Source: Arachidicoccus terrestris (lineage in GTDB: Bacteria; Bacteroidota; Bacteroidia; Chitinophagales; Chitinophagaceae). Taken from it: a stretch of 64,000 nucleotides of DNA. Positions 45,498 to 56,100 of this stretch are shown here, one piece after another. The stretch lies in assembly GCF_020042345.1 (NCBI RefSeq), contig NZ_CP083387.1:4278001-4342000 (forward strand), in the 5' to 3' direction. A program made the position numbers and the translations under genes. The first letter of the stretch is position 1. Each line of letters opens with the position of its first letter. Below the pieces are notes generated by a model. It was not told the DNA's origin. It saw only the letters and a list, made by a program, of their open reading frames with translations, and ran no database searches.

Positions 45498-46775
45498 CTA
45501 GTATTTATATTTGTCTTTCCATAATTCTTTCAGATACTTTCTGAGTTCATTCTCCCTGGGCGTCTGTCCAGGTTCATAGAATTTTGTACCGGCAATCCTC
45601 TCAGGGAGATATTCTTGCCCCGCAAAGTGCCCTTCATAATCATGGGCATACTGATAATCCTTGCCATAGCCCATGGACTTCATTAGCTTTGTGGGCGCAT
45701 TACGCAAATGAAGCGGCACCGGGAGGTCGCCGCTTTGTTGGACTGCGCGCTGCGCCTCGCCGATGGCCAGATAACTGGCGTTGCTTTTAGGGCAGCTGGC
45801 TAAATAGGTAACACATTGGGATAAGATAATTCTGGATTCGGGATAGCCAATCTTATGCACCGCATCAAAAGTAGACGTGGCGAGCAGTAATGCATTGGGA
45901 TTTGCATTGCCGATATCTTCGCTGGCGAAAATCACGAGTCTGCGGGCGATGAACTTTACATCTTCCCCTCCCTCAATCATGCGGGCCAACCAATATACCG
46001 CTGCATTGGGATCACTTCCCCGCATGCTTTTGATAAATGCCGAGATAATATCATAATGTTGCTCCCCTTTTTTATCGTATAAAGCTACTTTCTGATGAGC
46101 TACCTGCAAAACTGCCTCGTCGGTCACGGTAATCTTTTTCTGCCCCTGATTCACCAGATTCTGTACCGTCAGCTCGAGTAAGTTCAATATTTTACGTCCA
46201 TCACCACCGGATATTCTGATCAGGGCTTCGATGTCCTTTAACTCAACGTTCAGGCCCGATAACCAGTTGTCTTTTGAAAGTGAAAGTTCCAGTAATTCTC
46301 TTAATTCATTTTTATCCAACGATTTAAGATTATATACTTGGCACCGGCTGAGCAATGCTGCGTTCACCTCAAAAGACGGATTTTCCGTTGTCGCACCGAT
46401 AAGTGTAATTGTTCCTTTCTCAACCGCTCCCAGTAAAGCATCTTGTTGGCTTTTATTAAAGCGGTGGATCTCGTCAATAAAGAGAATAGCTCCGACTTGT
46501 TTTTTGGCCAGGTCAAGAATCTCACGGATATCTTTCACCCCACTGCTGATGGCACTGAGTTCATAAAAAGGAGCCTGGATAGATGCGGCAATAATATGGG
46601 CGATGGTCGTTTTGCCGACACCGGGAGGTCCCCATAGTATCATGGAAGGAACACGGCCACTTTCTATGGCCTTCTGTAAGATAGAGTTTTCCTGGGTCAG
46701 GTGCTTCTGCCCCACCAGATCTTTCAACGAGGAAGGGCGCATACGCTCTGCCAGAGGTGTCATCGTGCTTGCCAT
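45498..46775 (-). CDS. rarA: Replication-associated recombination protein A (RarA/MgsA)
   Basis: 425 residues, an AAA+ ATPase of the clamp-loader family acting at stalled forks. Walker A is GPPGVGKTT, Walker [10 protein letters not shown], sensor 1 GATTENPSF, and the C-terminal tetramerisation part has [21 protein letters not shown] and the YKYPHDYE-like [19 protein letters not shown]. Met5 (46763) fits family N-termini ([10 protein letters not shown]), and a promoter box ends 5 bp before 46775, so either start gives an extremely short leader. Confidence 0.94.
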   Translation of the reverse strand: MASTMTPLAERMRPSSLKDLVGQKHLTQENSILQKAIESGRVPSMILWGPPGVGKTTIAHIIAASIQAPFYELSAISSGVKDIREILDLAKKQVGAILFIDEIHRFNKSQQDALLGAVEKGTITLIGATTENPSFEVNAALLSRCQVYNLKSLDKNELRELLELSLSKDNWLSGLNVELKDIEALIRISGGDGRKILNLLELTVQNLVNQGQKKITVTDEAVLQVAHQKVALYDKKGEQHYDIISAFIKSMRGSDPNAAVYWLARMIEGGEDVKFIARRLVIFASEDIGNANPNALLLATSTFDAVHKIGYPESRIILSQCVTYLASCPKSNASYLAIGEAQRAVQQSGDLPVPLHLRNAPTKLMKSMGYGKDYQYAHDYEGHFAGQEYLPERIAGTKFYEPGQTPRENELRKYLKELWKDKYKY

Positions 46776-46779
46776 AATA

Positions 46780-46787
46780 CAAAAGTA
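46780..46787 (-). promoter_or_regulatory. -7 box (TACTTTTG) for rarA
   Basis: The minus strand TACTTTTG matches TAnnTTTG exactly and ends 5 bp before ATG 46775. It predicts either a leaderless mRNA or a start at ATG 46763. Confidence 0.45.
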
Positions 46788-46842
46788 ACTAAACTGCAGG
46801 GTATTTAGGCTTTTTTCGGGTGGTGGATAGTGTCAAAGTTTG

Positions 46843-46850
46843 TAACTTTG
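46843..46850 (+). promoter_or_regulatory. -7 box (TAACTTTG) for mqnC
   Basis: TAACTTTG matches TAnnTTTG exactly, 20 bp before the ATG at 46871. An upstream T-rich CTTTTTTC lies at about the -33 position but is not TTTG. Confidence 0.45.
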
Positions 46851-46870
46851 GTGCCTATTAAAATGATGAT

Positions 46871-47995
46871 ATGGAGTTAAGTAAGTTATATCAGAAAGCG
46901 CTGGGGCTGGAAAGCTTAACAGTAGAGGAAGGTGTATATCTTTATCACCATGCGCCCTTAGCCGAGCTGATGCAGGTGGCCGATATTCTACGTAAAAAAC
47001 AAGTGCCTCATGGAAAGGTCACCTGGCAGATAGACCGAAATGTCAATACCACTAATGTTTGTATCGCCAACTGTAAATTCTGTAATTTTTTCCGGGTACC
47101 CGGCCATAAGGATGCCTACATAACGGATATGGCAACTTACCGAAAGAAGATTACTGAAACGCTGCGACTTGGTGGTGATCAGTTACTGTTACAGGGCGGA
47201 CATCATCCGGATCTGGGTCTGCAATTTTATATTGATACCTTTAGCGCGATCAAAAATGAATTTCCGCAGATCAAATTACATACACTAGGCCCCCCTGAAG
47301 TTGCCCATATATGTAAACTCGAAGGTATGAGTCACCGTGATGTCCTGGCTGCTTTAAAAGATGCTGGCATGGATTCCCTACCTGGTGCAGGCGCAGAAAT
47401 ACTGATTGATCGGGTACGCCGGTTAATCAGTAAAGGTAAGTGTGGTTCTGATGAGTGGCTGGAGATCATGCGTCAGGCACATCAGCTGCATATTACGACT
47501 AGTGCCACAATGATGTTCGGTCATGTAGAAACCATTGAAGAAAGGTTTATTCATCTGGTGAAAATAAGGGAAGTTCAGGCGCAAAAACCAGCAGATGCCC
47601 ATGGCTTCCTGGCTTTTATTCCCTGGACCTTTCAGGATGTGGATACGCTACTGACAAGAATTCGCGGCGTACATAACCTAACGACCGCTGATGAATATAT
47701 CCGTATGATTGCTCTGTCCAGAATCATGCTGCCGAATATCAAAAATATTCAGGCCAGCTGGCTGACAGTTGGCAAGGCTACTGCACAGGTTTGCCTCCAT
47801 GGTGGTGCCAATGATTTTGGAAGTATTATGATCGAGGAAAATGTTGTGAGCGCTGCCGGTGCACCGCATCGCTTTACCTATAAAACCATACAGGAAGCTA
47901 TTAGAGCGGCGGGGTTTGAACCGCAGTTGCGCAATCAACAATATGGATGGCGGGAGATTCCGGAAACAATTGAGGAGCAGCTAATCAATTATTAA
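46871..47995 (+). CDS. mqnC: Cyclic dehypoxanthinyl futalosine synthase (radical SAM)
   Basis: 374 residues. The radical-SAM cluster site is C64-x3-C68-x2-C71 in NVCIANCKFCNFFR, with SAM-binding GGDQLLLQGGHHPDLGL. The rest fits MqnC: LHTLGPPEVAHICKLEGM, DSLPGAGAEILIDRVR, TTSATMMFGHVET and GFLAFIPWTFQ. The enzyme cyclises dehypoxanthine futalosine in the futalosine menaquinone pathway. Other mqn genes are not in this window. It has a good -7 box directly upstream. Confidence 0.93.
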   Translation: MELSKLYQKALGLESLTVEEGVYLYHHAPLAELMQVADILRKKQVPHGKVTWQIDRNVNTTNVCIANCKFCNFFRVPGHKDAYITDMATYRKKITETLRLGGDQLLLQGGHHPDLGLQFYIDTFSAIKNEFPQIKLHTLGPPEVAHICKLEGMSHRDVLAALKDAGMDSLPGAGAEILIDRVRRLISKGKCGSDEWLEIMRQAHQLHITTSATMMFGHVETIEERFIHLVKIREVQAQKPADAHGFLAFIPWTFQDVDTLLTRIRGVHNLTTADEYIRMIALSRIMLPNIKNIQASWLTVGKATAQVCLHGGANDFGSIMIEENVVSAAGAPHRFTYKTIQEAIRAAGFEPQLRNQQYGWREIPETIEEQLINY

Positions 47996-48051
47996 AACAA
48001 GACAACTGCTGCTAGCCTGCGGCGAAGAAGCAAAACAAGCGACCTAAACGA

Positions 48052-48090
48052 CAAATGGGCGACTTATTCCTAAGAATAATCGCCCATTTG
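48052..48090. terminator. Bidirectional terminator between mqnC and the secreted-protein gene
   Basis: CAAATGGGCGA-TTATTC pairs with GAATAA-TCGCCCATTTG across a 4-nt CTAA loop, with one bulged base. It lies between convergent genes. Confidence 0.7.
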
Positions 48091-48115
48091 CGCTCTAAAC
48101 AGCCATATTGAATCG

Positions 48116-48964
48116 TTAGAGGCCGGCAATTTTAAAATTTCCCACACCAATGCGGGCGCCGTTATCCATATCGGTACTGGTGCTGATATAAAAATATTTT
48201 TTTTCTGGTGTTCTGGCAAACATATCAGTATCCAGCACCTTATGTTTATCCAGATACACCTGCATATGCAGTCCTTTTACAGTGATGGAAACATGCATTT
48301 TACCAATGGCGTATTCTTCCAGTGGATATTCAATTGTATTATATTTTTTGTTGTCACTGCTCGAATTGATGATCTCTTTGTTCCAGTAATGGATTTCTGT
48401 ATGTGTGATAGCACCTTCGTTATAGGCATCTCCGATATAACTGCTGATGGCATTGTTATGCGCAAAACCAAAGGAAAGGCTTTCCAGATCTTTGGCTTCA
48501 TCCTTACTCATTGTCACAATGTCAAATTCAAGGGTAAAATTCTCTGGCAGGGGGACATCACTCTTGAGTTTATAGGAGGTAAATTCATTTAAAAATAACC
48601 ATTTGCCTGCAAATTGATCTGAAGTACCAATAGACCCACTTCCATGGGTCTTCCAGTGACTGGCCATATCTCCTACTTTTTCTGTTGCAAAACCGTCAAA
48701 ATAGACACTGTCCTTTCCCTGGATAAAATTATAAGGACCTTCCAGTCCAATCGTGTTAGCGGCCTGATCGACTTTGTCCGTGTTTTTGCCGGCATCAGAC
48801 TTTTTGGAAGAGTCACCATCCAGGATCTTATCTACTTTGCCTTCAATTTTGTCAGAGACTTTGTCTTTTAATTTTTTAAAAATTTGTGCGTTGCTTTGGG
48901 AAACAGACAGAAAGGTGGCGGCAAGCCCCATGCCCAGGCATAAACATAAGTGCGTTCTTTTCAT
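48116..48964 (-). CDS. Secreted protein with concanavalin/LamG-like fold
   Basis: 282 residues. A signal peptide (HLCLCLGMGLAATFLSVSQSNA) is followed by a charged, Lys/Asp-rich linker (IFKKLKDKVSDKIEGKVDKIL and DSSKKSDAGKNTDKVD) and a beta-rich domain: DSVYFDGFATEKVGDMASHW, FTLEFDIVTMSKD, then HVSITVKGLHMQVYLDKHKV and YFYISTSTDMDNGARIGVGNF. The strand pattern resembles lectin-like or LamG sandwich domains seen in Bacteroidota. Some relatives carry an OmpA tail, which is absent here. The function is unknown. It is upstream of nothing obvious and on the same strand as the GH3 gene, whose stop is 75 bp from its start. Confidence 0.65.
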   Translation of the reverse strand: MKRTHLCLCLGMGLAATFLSVSQSNAQIFKKLKDKVSDKIEGKVDKILDGDSSKKSDAGKNTDKVDQAANTIGLEGPYNFIQGKDSVYFDGFATEKVGDMASHWKTHGSGSIGTSDQFAGKWLFLNEFTSYKLKSDVPLPENFTLEFDIVTMSKDEAKDLESLSFGFAHNNAISSYIGDAYNEGAITHTEIHYWNKEIINSSSDNKKYNTIEYPLEEYAIGKMHVSITVKGLHMQVYLDKHKVLDTDMFARTPEKKYFYISTSTDMDNGARIGVGNFKIAGL

Positions 48965-49039
48965 AGTTTTTGATTTGCGATGTTGTGTTGTATAACCGCA
49001 AAATAACGATTTTTTTGCAAACCCGATCTGTAATAAAGG

Positions 49040-51502
49040 CTATTTGCCTCCACCACGGCCCGTTGTGGCTGCCATGTTATATTTGTGGTTGACTTCAATG
49101 GTGGCCTTTAAGGCGTCTTTTGCGCCGGCAAACTTAGATAATTCCAGTCTGAAACGACCGGGTTCGACAACCTGTTCACCCTGGACGTTCCAGAGACTGA
49201 GGGCAGACTGATCCAGTCGGATACGCTGTATAACAGAAGCACCCGGTGCTAAATGGCAGCGGGTGAATCCAACTAAATGGCGGATCGGAGTCACCACCGA
49301 ACTGGTTTCATCAGTGACATAAAGTTGTTGAACATCCCCTGAAGGCCTATCTCCTGTGTTAGTCACCTTAAAGGAAACGTCTATCTGAACAGCAGCATCT
49401 GTTTCGGATTTTTTAATCTGTAAATCACTATAGGTAAAGCTTGAATAACTAAGCCCGAATCCGAACGGATAGAGCGGCTGCCCATCTCCTTCTACATAAT
49501 GACCTCCCGAACCCTTGGGTTGACTATAATAGACAGGTAATTGCCCGACAGATTTTGGGAAGCTGATAGGCAGTCTGCCTGTTGGCGCATAGTCACCAAA
49601 GAGGATATCTGCGATCGCCTTGCCCCCTTCTGCGCCCGGGTACCAGGTTTCCAGGATATCGCCAGCCAGCTTTGCCTCATTTTCGATAGCAACGGGCCGC
49701 CCGTTAATAAGTACCAATATGATCGGTTTACCGGTAGCGGCCAGCTTTTCCAGAAGCTCAGATTGGCGGCCTAATAACTTCAGGGTATTGCGGTCATTGC
49801 CTTCTCCGTTTTCCATATCACTGACGGTGGTTTCGTTTGCAATGGCGGCACCGGTAGATTGATATTTTGTTTCAAAATCCCTGGCGCTAGATCCGCCGAG
49901 TACAACCACCACAGCGTCCGACTGCCGGGCGATAGATATAGCATCTGAAAAGCCAGCGGTAGAGCTATCCCGGATGGCACAACCCCTTGCATAACGCACT
50001 ATGGTTTGCTTACCGACCAGAGACTGAATGCCTTCAAGGACAGTGGTCACGGTTTCGGGATTTTGCGGTGCAGTGTAGTCGCCCAGCTGGTTATAGGTAT
50101 TATTGGCATTCGGCCCGATCACGGCGATCGATTGAATATTTTTCGAGAGTGGCAGATTCGATTTTTTGAGCAGGACCACTGATTCTCTGGCGACATCCAG
50201 GTTTAACTTTTGATGTCGGTCATTATGGACGATGCTCAGTCCTGTAGTAGACCTATAAGGGTGTTCAAATAAGCCGAGCGCGAATTTTAACATGAGTATC
50301 CTCTGAACAGCACTATCGAGCGTTGCTTCGCTAACCTGACCGGTCTTGATGGCTGCTGCCAGATATTTGCCATAACCATACCCCCCCAAATCACTGTCTA
50401 CGCCAGCATTAATCGCCGCTGCCGCCGCCGCTGTGTCAGTGGCGGCGATATGGCTCGACGCGTGCAGTCCGCTAATGCTACCTAAGTCTGATACAACAAA
50501 GCCTTTAAACCCCCATTGTTTTCTTAAAATTTCCTGAATCAGGACAGGATTGGCTGTGCAAGGCACTCCGTCAATAGAATTGTAGGCCGTCATTACGGAA
50601 AGCACTCCGCCTTTTTTAATGGCATTTTCAAATGGAGGCAGGTAGTCTGTATATAATAGTCTGTCACCAACTACCGCCGGGCTGCCGTTATGCCCTCCTA
50701 TGGGGACACCATAGGCCAGAAAATGTTTTAAGGTTGAGATAACATGCAAGCTGTCGGCTTTTTCAAACAATAGCTGATGGTTCTGAAGTCCGTTCACAAA
50801 ATGGGTGCCCATCTCTGACACGAGATAGGTATCTTCTCCGTAAGTCTCTTCTACCCTTGACCATCGTGGTTCGCGGGCCAGATCCAAAATAGGCCCGTAG
50901 GCAATATGACTACCCATGACCCTGGTTTCTGCGGCGATGCTACCTGCAACTCTTTGGATGAGCGCCGGATCCCAGGTGCTTGCCTGGCCGATAGCTGTTG
51001 GATAAACAGTGGTACCGATAGCCATCAGGCCATGGGCACATTCTTCTGCCAGAAGCAGGGGAATGCCCCAACGGCTATGCTTTATGGCATAGGCTTGAAT
51101 TTTATTGGTTGCCTTTACCGCATCTGCCGGCTGCAACCCATTGGTCAGGGTTTTCTTGGTCCAGGGGTCAGCTCTGAGCGTTCCCCATAGCATCCCGATA
51201 TGTTCAGTGTCAATAGCCCTTTTTAATTTCTCCGTGACTTCAAGCTGGCCGGTGCTGTCCTTCTGGTACATTTCCCAGCCAAACAAGGTAGAGAGCTGGC
51301 CGATCTTTTCGTCTGTTGACATCCTGCGGACCAGATCCCAGGCCCTGGCCTGCGCAGATAAATTTTTATTTCGGTAAGCCGGGTGATCGATATGGATATG
51401 CTGGCCGACTGGTGGCTGCCCCATTAGATCAACCCCAAAAAATAAAAATAATAAGAAGAGAAAAATGAGTAATGCGAATTTGGATCTGTGGCAGATTTGC
51501 AT
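49040..51502 (-). CDS. GH3-family periplasmic beta-glucosidase (BglX-like)
   Basis: 820 residues. A strong signal sequence precedes the mature enzyme at about residue 29. Domains in order: (beta/alpha)8 barrel with IGQLSTLFGWEMYQ, EETYGEDTYLVSEMG, STLKHFLAYG and nucleophile D339 in GFVVSDLGSISG; the alpha/beta sandwich (VVLLKKSNLPLSKN; IAVIGPNANNTYN) with the acid/base loop; and a C-terminal fibronectin III-like domain (YPFGFGLSYSSFTYSDLQIK). It releases glucose or related sugars from the non-reducing end of beta-linked oligosaccharides. The gene diverges from the ROK-SusC-SusD genes, making one uptake locus. Confidence 0.92.
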   Translation of the reverse strand: MQICHRSKFALLIFLFLLFLFFGVDLMGQPPVGQHIHIDHPAYRNKNLSAQARAWDLVRRMSTDEKIGQLSTLFGWEMYQKDSTGQLEVTEKLKRAIDTEHIGMLWGTLRADPWTKKTLTNGLQPADAVKATNKIQAYAIKHSRWGIPLLLAEECAHGLMAIGTTVYPTAIGQASTWDPALIQRVAGSIAAETRVMGSHIAYGPILDLAREPRWSRVEETYGEDTYLVSEMGTHFVNGLQNHQLLFEKADSLHVISTLKHFLAYGVPIGGHNGSPAVVGDRLLYTDYLPPFENAIKKGGVLSVMTAYNSIDGVPCTANPVLIQEILRKQWGFKGFVVSDLGSISGLHASSHIAATDTAAAAAAINAGVDSDLGGYGYGKYLAAAIKTGQVSEATLDSAVQRILMLKFALGLFEHPYRSTTGLSIVHNDRHQKLNLDVARESVVLLKKSNLPLSKNIQSIAVIGPNANNTYNQLGDYTAPQNPETVTTVLEGIQSLVGKQTIVRYARGCAIRDSSTAGFSDAISIARQSDAVVVVLGGSSARDFETKYQSTGAAIANETTVSDMENGEGNDRNTLKLLGRQSELLEKLAATGKPIILVLINGRPVAIENEAKLAGDILETWYPGAEGGKAIADILFGDYAPTGRLPISFPKSVGQLPVYYSQPKGSGGHYVEGDGQPLYPFGFGLSYSSFTYSDLQIKKSETDAAVQIDVSFKVTNTGDRPSGDVQQLYVTDETSSVVTPIRHLVGFTRCHLAPGASVIQRIRLDQSALSLWNVQGEQVVEPGRFRLELSKFAGAKDALKATIEVNHKYNMAATTGRGGGK

Positions 51503-51821
51503 AAAGATATTGGACAGGTTTGAATCTGGAAAAATATAGTGCTAAGTGATGACAACGATTGCTGAAGATGCGAAAATAAGAAAAAATCGGTTCATTAACC
51601 GGCCGGTTACTTTATTTAAGCGCTCCTAAATATCCGCAATTATTTTTCCCTGGTAGTAAATAAAAAGTTAATTGAAAATCAATTATTTCTTAATAAAATT
51701 GCCATTTATATTACTAAATTCAAAAAATATTCATAAATGATTTTAAAAAAAATAAAAAGAAATATTACCTTCATTAAAATTAAGTCAAAAAATATATCAA
51801 TCACTTAAAAAAATAGAAGTG
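51503..51821. promoter_or_regulatory. Divergent promoter region of the sugar locus
   Basis: 318 bp, strongly AT-rich except for a palindromic GC island at 51588-51609. It separates the GH3 gene (minus strand) from the ROK regulator gene (plus strand) and should hold both promoters. Confidence 0.5.
51588..51609. promoter_or_regulatory. Palindromic operator candidate
   Basis: TAACCGGCCGGTTA (51596-51609) is a perfect 14-bp palindrome. A further CGGTT half-site (51588-51592) pairs with the AACCG arm, giving three alternating CGGTT/AACCG half-sites. A GC palindrome in AT-rich divergent promoter DNA next to a ROK regulator gene is the expected place for its operator. Confidence 0.5.
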
Positions 51822-53054
51822 ATGGCTATAAAGAACATTACATACAAAAGAAGCATTATCAAAGCGTTGTATTTTTCTGAAACTTTATCCTGTACCGAGA
51901 TTAGTTTGCAGATCGGAAAAAGCTATACACTGGTAGTCAAAACGATCGACGAAATGATGAAGGAAGGTTTGGTCATGGAAAATGGCTACGCTTTATCCAG
52001 TGGCGGCCGTCGTTCTATGAATTACTGTTTACCAGCTGATTCCTTTTATACAGTTGCCGTGGCCATGGATCAGTTTGTAACCAGAATAGCCATTCTTAAT
52101 GCCGTTCGGCAACCGGTTTCACAGATTCATAAGATTGAGTTACTACTGGAGCATAATAAAGATGCACTAGAGAAATTGGCAGATGCCATCAAAATGGCCA
52201 TTGAAAGTGCACCTGTCAATCACAACAAGATTATTGGAATCGGTATCGCCATGCCGGGATTTATTAATAGCCATAATGGCTCCAATTATACTTTTCTTGG
52301 AGAAGGCGTCAGCGATTATGTATATGCCAAGACCGAGATTCCGGTTTTCATCGAAAATGATTCTACGGCCATCGGTCTTGCGGAATACCGGTTCGGAAAA
52401 GCGCGCCAAAAGAAAAATGCCATGGTGATCAATTTAAGCTGGGGTATCGGGTTGGGTATGATCGTCGATGGAAGCATATTCAGAGGGGAAAACGGCTTTG
52501 CCGGAGAGTTTAGCCATATCCCGGTTTTTAGAAATGGTAAGCTATGCAGTTGTGGAAAAACGGGTTGTCTGGAAACGGAAACCTCGCTGCTTTTTATGAT
52601 AAAAAAAGCCCTTCAGGAAATGAAAGAAGGAAGAGCTTCACTATTGAATGCATCTATTTTAGAAGATCGTGACTTTGAGCAAAAAAGCAGTCATTTTCTG
52701 GAGACGGCCAAGTTGGGTGATTCGCTGGCTATTGAAATCATTTCAGATGTAGCTTATAATATTGGAAGAGGAATCGCTATTCTGATTCATTTGTTCAATC
52801 CACAAACAGTCATCTTAAGTGGCCGTTGTTCTGTTTGTAGCGGGCTTTGGCCACCGCCAATCAGAAGAGCGCTGAATGAATTCTGCATTCCCCGCCTCCT
52901 GCACCACACAGCTATCGAAATCTCGGAGTTAAACCATAAAGCGGAATTAATTGGTGCTTCTATTTTAGTTATAGAAAAGATCAGCGATCTGGCGCTTGGA
53001 AAAATCCTTCCCACAGATGGCAAAACCACATTAAGAAAAGAGCTACGCTCCTAA
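51822..53054 (+). CDS. ROK-family transcriptional regulator (NagC/XylR-like)
   Basis: 410 residues from ATG 51822, directly after an overlapping GTG. Residues 1-60 are a winged helix (SIIKALYFSETLSCTEISLQ; SYTLVVKTIDEMMKEGLV). The ROK sugar-kinase fold follows: GIGIAMPGFINSHNG, VFIENDSTAIGLAEYRFG, and the zinc motif CSCGKTGCLETE. The protein probably senses a sugar from the locus and controls the flanking genes. It ends 48 bp before the SusC gene on the same strand. It resembles regulators rather than glucokinase because the winged helix is present. Confidence 0.92.
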   Translation: MAIKNITYKRSIIKALYFSETLSCTEISLQIGKSYTLVVKTIDEMMKEGLVMENGYALSSGGRRSMNYCLPADSFYTVAVAMDQFVTRIAILNAVRQPVSQIHKIELLLEHNKDALEKLADAIKMAIESAPVNHNKIIGIGIAMPGFINSHNGSNYTFLGEGVSDYVYAKTEIPVFIENDSTAIGLAEYRFGKARQKKNAMVINLSWGIGLGMIVDGSIFRGENGFAGEFSHIPVFRNGKLCSCGKTGCLETETSLLFMIKKALQEMKEGRASLLNASILEDRDFEQKSSHFLETAKLGDSLAIEIISDVAYNIGRGIAILIHLFNPQTVILSGRCSVCSGLWPPPIRRALNEFCIPRLLHHTAIEISELNHKAELIGASILVIEKISDLALGKILPTDGKTTLRKELRS

Positions 53055-53102
53055 TCGGGCTTGGGCATTGTTTATAAATTTTCTCACTTCGAAAATAGGA
53101 TT

Positions 53103-56100
53103 ATGAAAAGACTCAATTTATCTCTGTTGAAGGCTGTAATGTTGATCATTGTCGCCTTAAGTATGCAAAACAGCAGTTTTGCACAAACCCTCCAGACTGT
53201 TACCGGACATATATCGGACAGTCTGGGGACTGCCTTGGGCGGCGTTACTGTGTCCGCCGAAAACGGCAAGGCAAATGCCATATCCGGTGCCGATGGTAAT
53301 TACTCAATTAAGGTGCAAACAGGCGCCACCCTGGTTTTTAAATACGTGGGCTATGCCACCAAACAGATAGTGGTACAATCGGGCGTTGTGAATGTGGTAC
53401 TGTCAGCCCAAACGAGCACAGCCGGTAGTGACGTGGTAGTGACTGCGTTCGGTATGCAGCGCTCTGAAAGGTCACTGGGCTTTGCAGCCACTACCGTTAA
53501 ATCGGATGACATCACCCGTACAGGAACCACTAATTTTGCTACTGCCTTATATGGTAAGGTGCCAGGTCTTCAGATCGCAGCGGCACCGGGTGGTTCAACT
53601 TCTGGGGTATATATGCAACTAAGAGGGGTAAACTCCATGCTTGGCAAAACAACCCCGCTAATCATTATGGATGGAGTACCTATTAGAGATGGTGGGTTTA
53701 ATAGTGGCAATTACTGGGGAGATCAAAGAGCCCGCAACAACGGCGTGGTAGACATTAATCCGGAAGATATTGAGAACATCACCGTCCTAAAAGGTGCCGC
53801 TGCTGCAGCGCTTTACGGATCTGAAGGCGTTAACGGCGTAGTAATTATTACCACTAAGAGCGGTAAGAACAATAAAAAGGGATTTGCCGTAGACGTCTAT
53901 GCCAATTATTTCCAGGACCGGGTGGCCTATCTACCCAGGTTCCAGAATGTAAGGGGAACAGGTTTTCCCAGCCAGGTACCTGGTTATTATACCTCTGATG
54001 AGAACGGATTTAATGTGGACAAATTTGCGGATGCATCAGGTACCATGTATAGAGCACTCGTACAGGGGTCTCTGAACTTCGGGCCTGTATTTGACGGACA
54101 GCCGATCATTGCCTGGGATGGCGTGGTACGTCCCTACTCTGCACAACCGGACAGATACAAAAATCTCTTCCAAAAAGCGAATAACGCGACCCAGACTGTT
54201 GCTCTTTCAACTAATTCTGACGTACAGTCCACCCGGTTTTCTGTGACCAATCAGCATACCGAGGGTCTGAGTATTGGCAGCAGGAATGATAAATTGTCTT
54301 TCAGTTTGAACAGTATTTTTAAATTGGGTAAAAGCAATGAGTTACAAGTCATAGCCAATTATTATAATTTACATGTACACAACCGGCCTTATCTGATTGA
54401 CAGAATGATTAATAACTTTACGGGTATGATGCCTGTATTTGATAATGGAGAGTGGTATCGCAATAAATACCAAACTAGCCTTGGGTATAAATATGTGCTC
54501 AATACAACGCAGAGCCTGACCCCGGACGAGAATATTCATATTCCTAACTATATGACTGATATTCTGGATTATATGTGGAACGTCAATAAAGATATGTATG
54601 ATGAATATGAAGACCGGTTGATCGCCAGTATTACTGACAGCTGGACCATCACTAAAGGGCTTAAATTGAGAGGCAGGGTTTCAACGGACTATACAAATAC
54701 GAACATCTATACGAAAAATAACTCTACACAACCTATTGTGTACGGTCCGTCCGGGCAATATGGGGTTCAGAACAATTTTTATAAAATGCTGCATGGTGAT
54801 ATCATGTTAGAGTATACGGCTCCTTTATCAAAAGACCTGAGCTTAAGAGCTACCGGCTTTTATACAGCGGACAAGGAAAAGGGGAAAACTACGGGCATTT
54901 TCACCAATGGCGGGCTGAGTTCAGAAAACTGGTTTGACCTGGCCGCTACCGCCAACCCGATCAGTAATCCAAGTGTTGTGAATACCACCCTCGTAAAAGA
55001 CGCGCTGATCGGTACGGTAAACCTTAATTACCGCAGTTACCTCTATGCAGAAGGTACGGTCAGAAAAGACCGGACTTCCACCATGAACCCGGATAATAAT
55101 TCATTTGTCTACCCTTCCGCCAATGCAGGCTTTATACTCTCGGACGCCTTTAAGATGCCGGATGTATTTAATTATCTGAAGTTACGGGCCTCCTGGGGTA
55201 TTGTAGGTAACTACCCACAGCAGTATTTAGCCAATGTGGCCTATCAGCCGGCCAACTGGGGTACTCAGGCACCTGGCACGAGCTCTGTTTTAACGACCTA
55301 TACCAATTTTAATACCTATGGCAATCTGAATATCCGGCCCGAGAAGAAAAGTGAATGGGAATTTGGTCTGGAAGCCAGAATGTTTCAAAACAGAGTTGGC
55401 TTTGACGCGACTTTCTTTACCAATAAAATCAATGACCAGATCTTAACCATGGCACTGCCCTACAGCAGCGGTGCGGCCGGGCAGTTAAATAACGTCGGTT
55501 CACTCTCCAATAAGGGTTTTGAATTAAGCATTAATGCAACACCAATAGATCTGAAGGATTTCAGATGGGATTTTGTCTTCAACTATGCGACATACGCTAA
55601 TAAAGTTCTTTCCATTTCTGACAATTCCAACAGTATCATTTACGGGGATTATGATGGTAATGCCTACCAGATCGTAGCAAGAGTCGGACATCCTGCCGGA
55701 GAGATCATGGCGCATCCACTGCTTAAAGATGAGAATGGGGTGCCAATTGTAGATGATGCAGGATTATATGAACAGGACCCTGATAAAATGGTGTCTTATG
55801 GCTCCATTCAGTCTAAAGGCTCAGGAGGACTTATTAATACCGTCACATATAAGAATTTTGCGCTGAATTTTAGTATAGATTATAGATATGGCGGTGTAGT
55901 CATTCCAACAGGTATCAACTGGATGAACAGCCGTGGCATTACGGAGGCCAGCCTTTATCATATGGATAAAGCACATGGCGGTCTGAGTTACTATTTAGAT
56001 GCCAACGGCAAAGGGGTACAGACCAACGGTGCGACAGGTCCTAACGGCGAGACCGTCTATCATGATGGTATGTTGCTGGATGGCATGACTAAAGCCGGTG

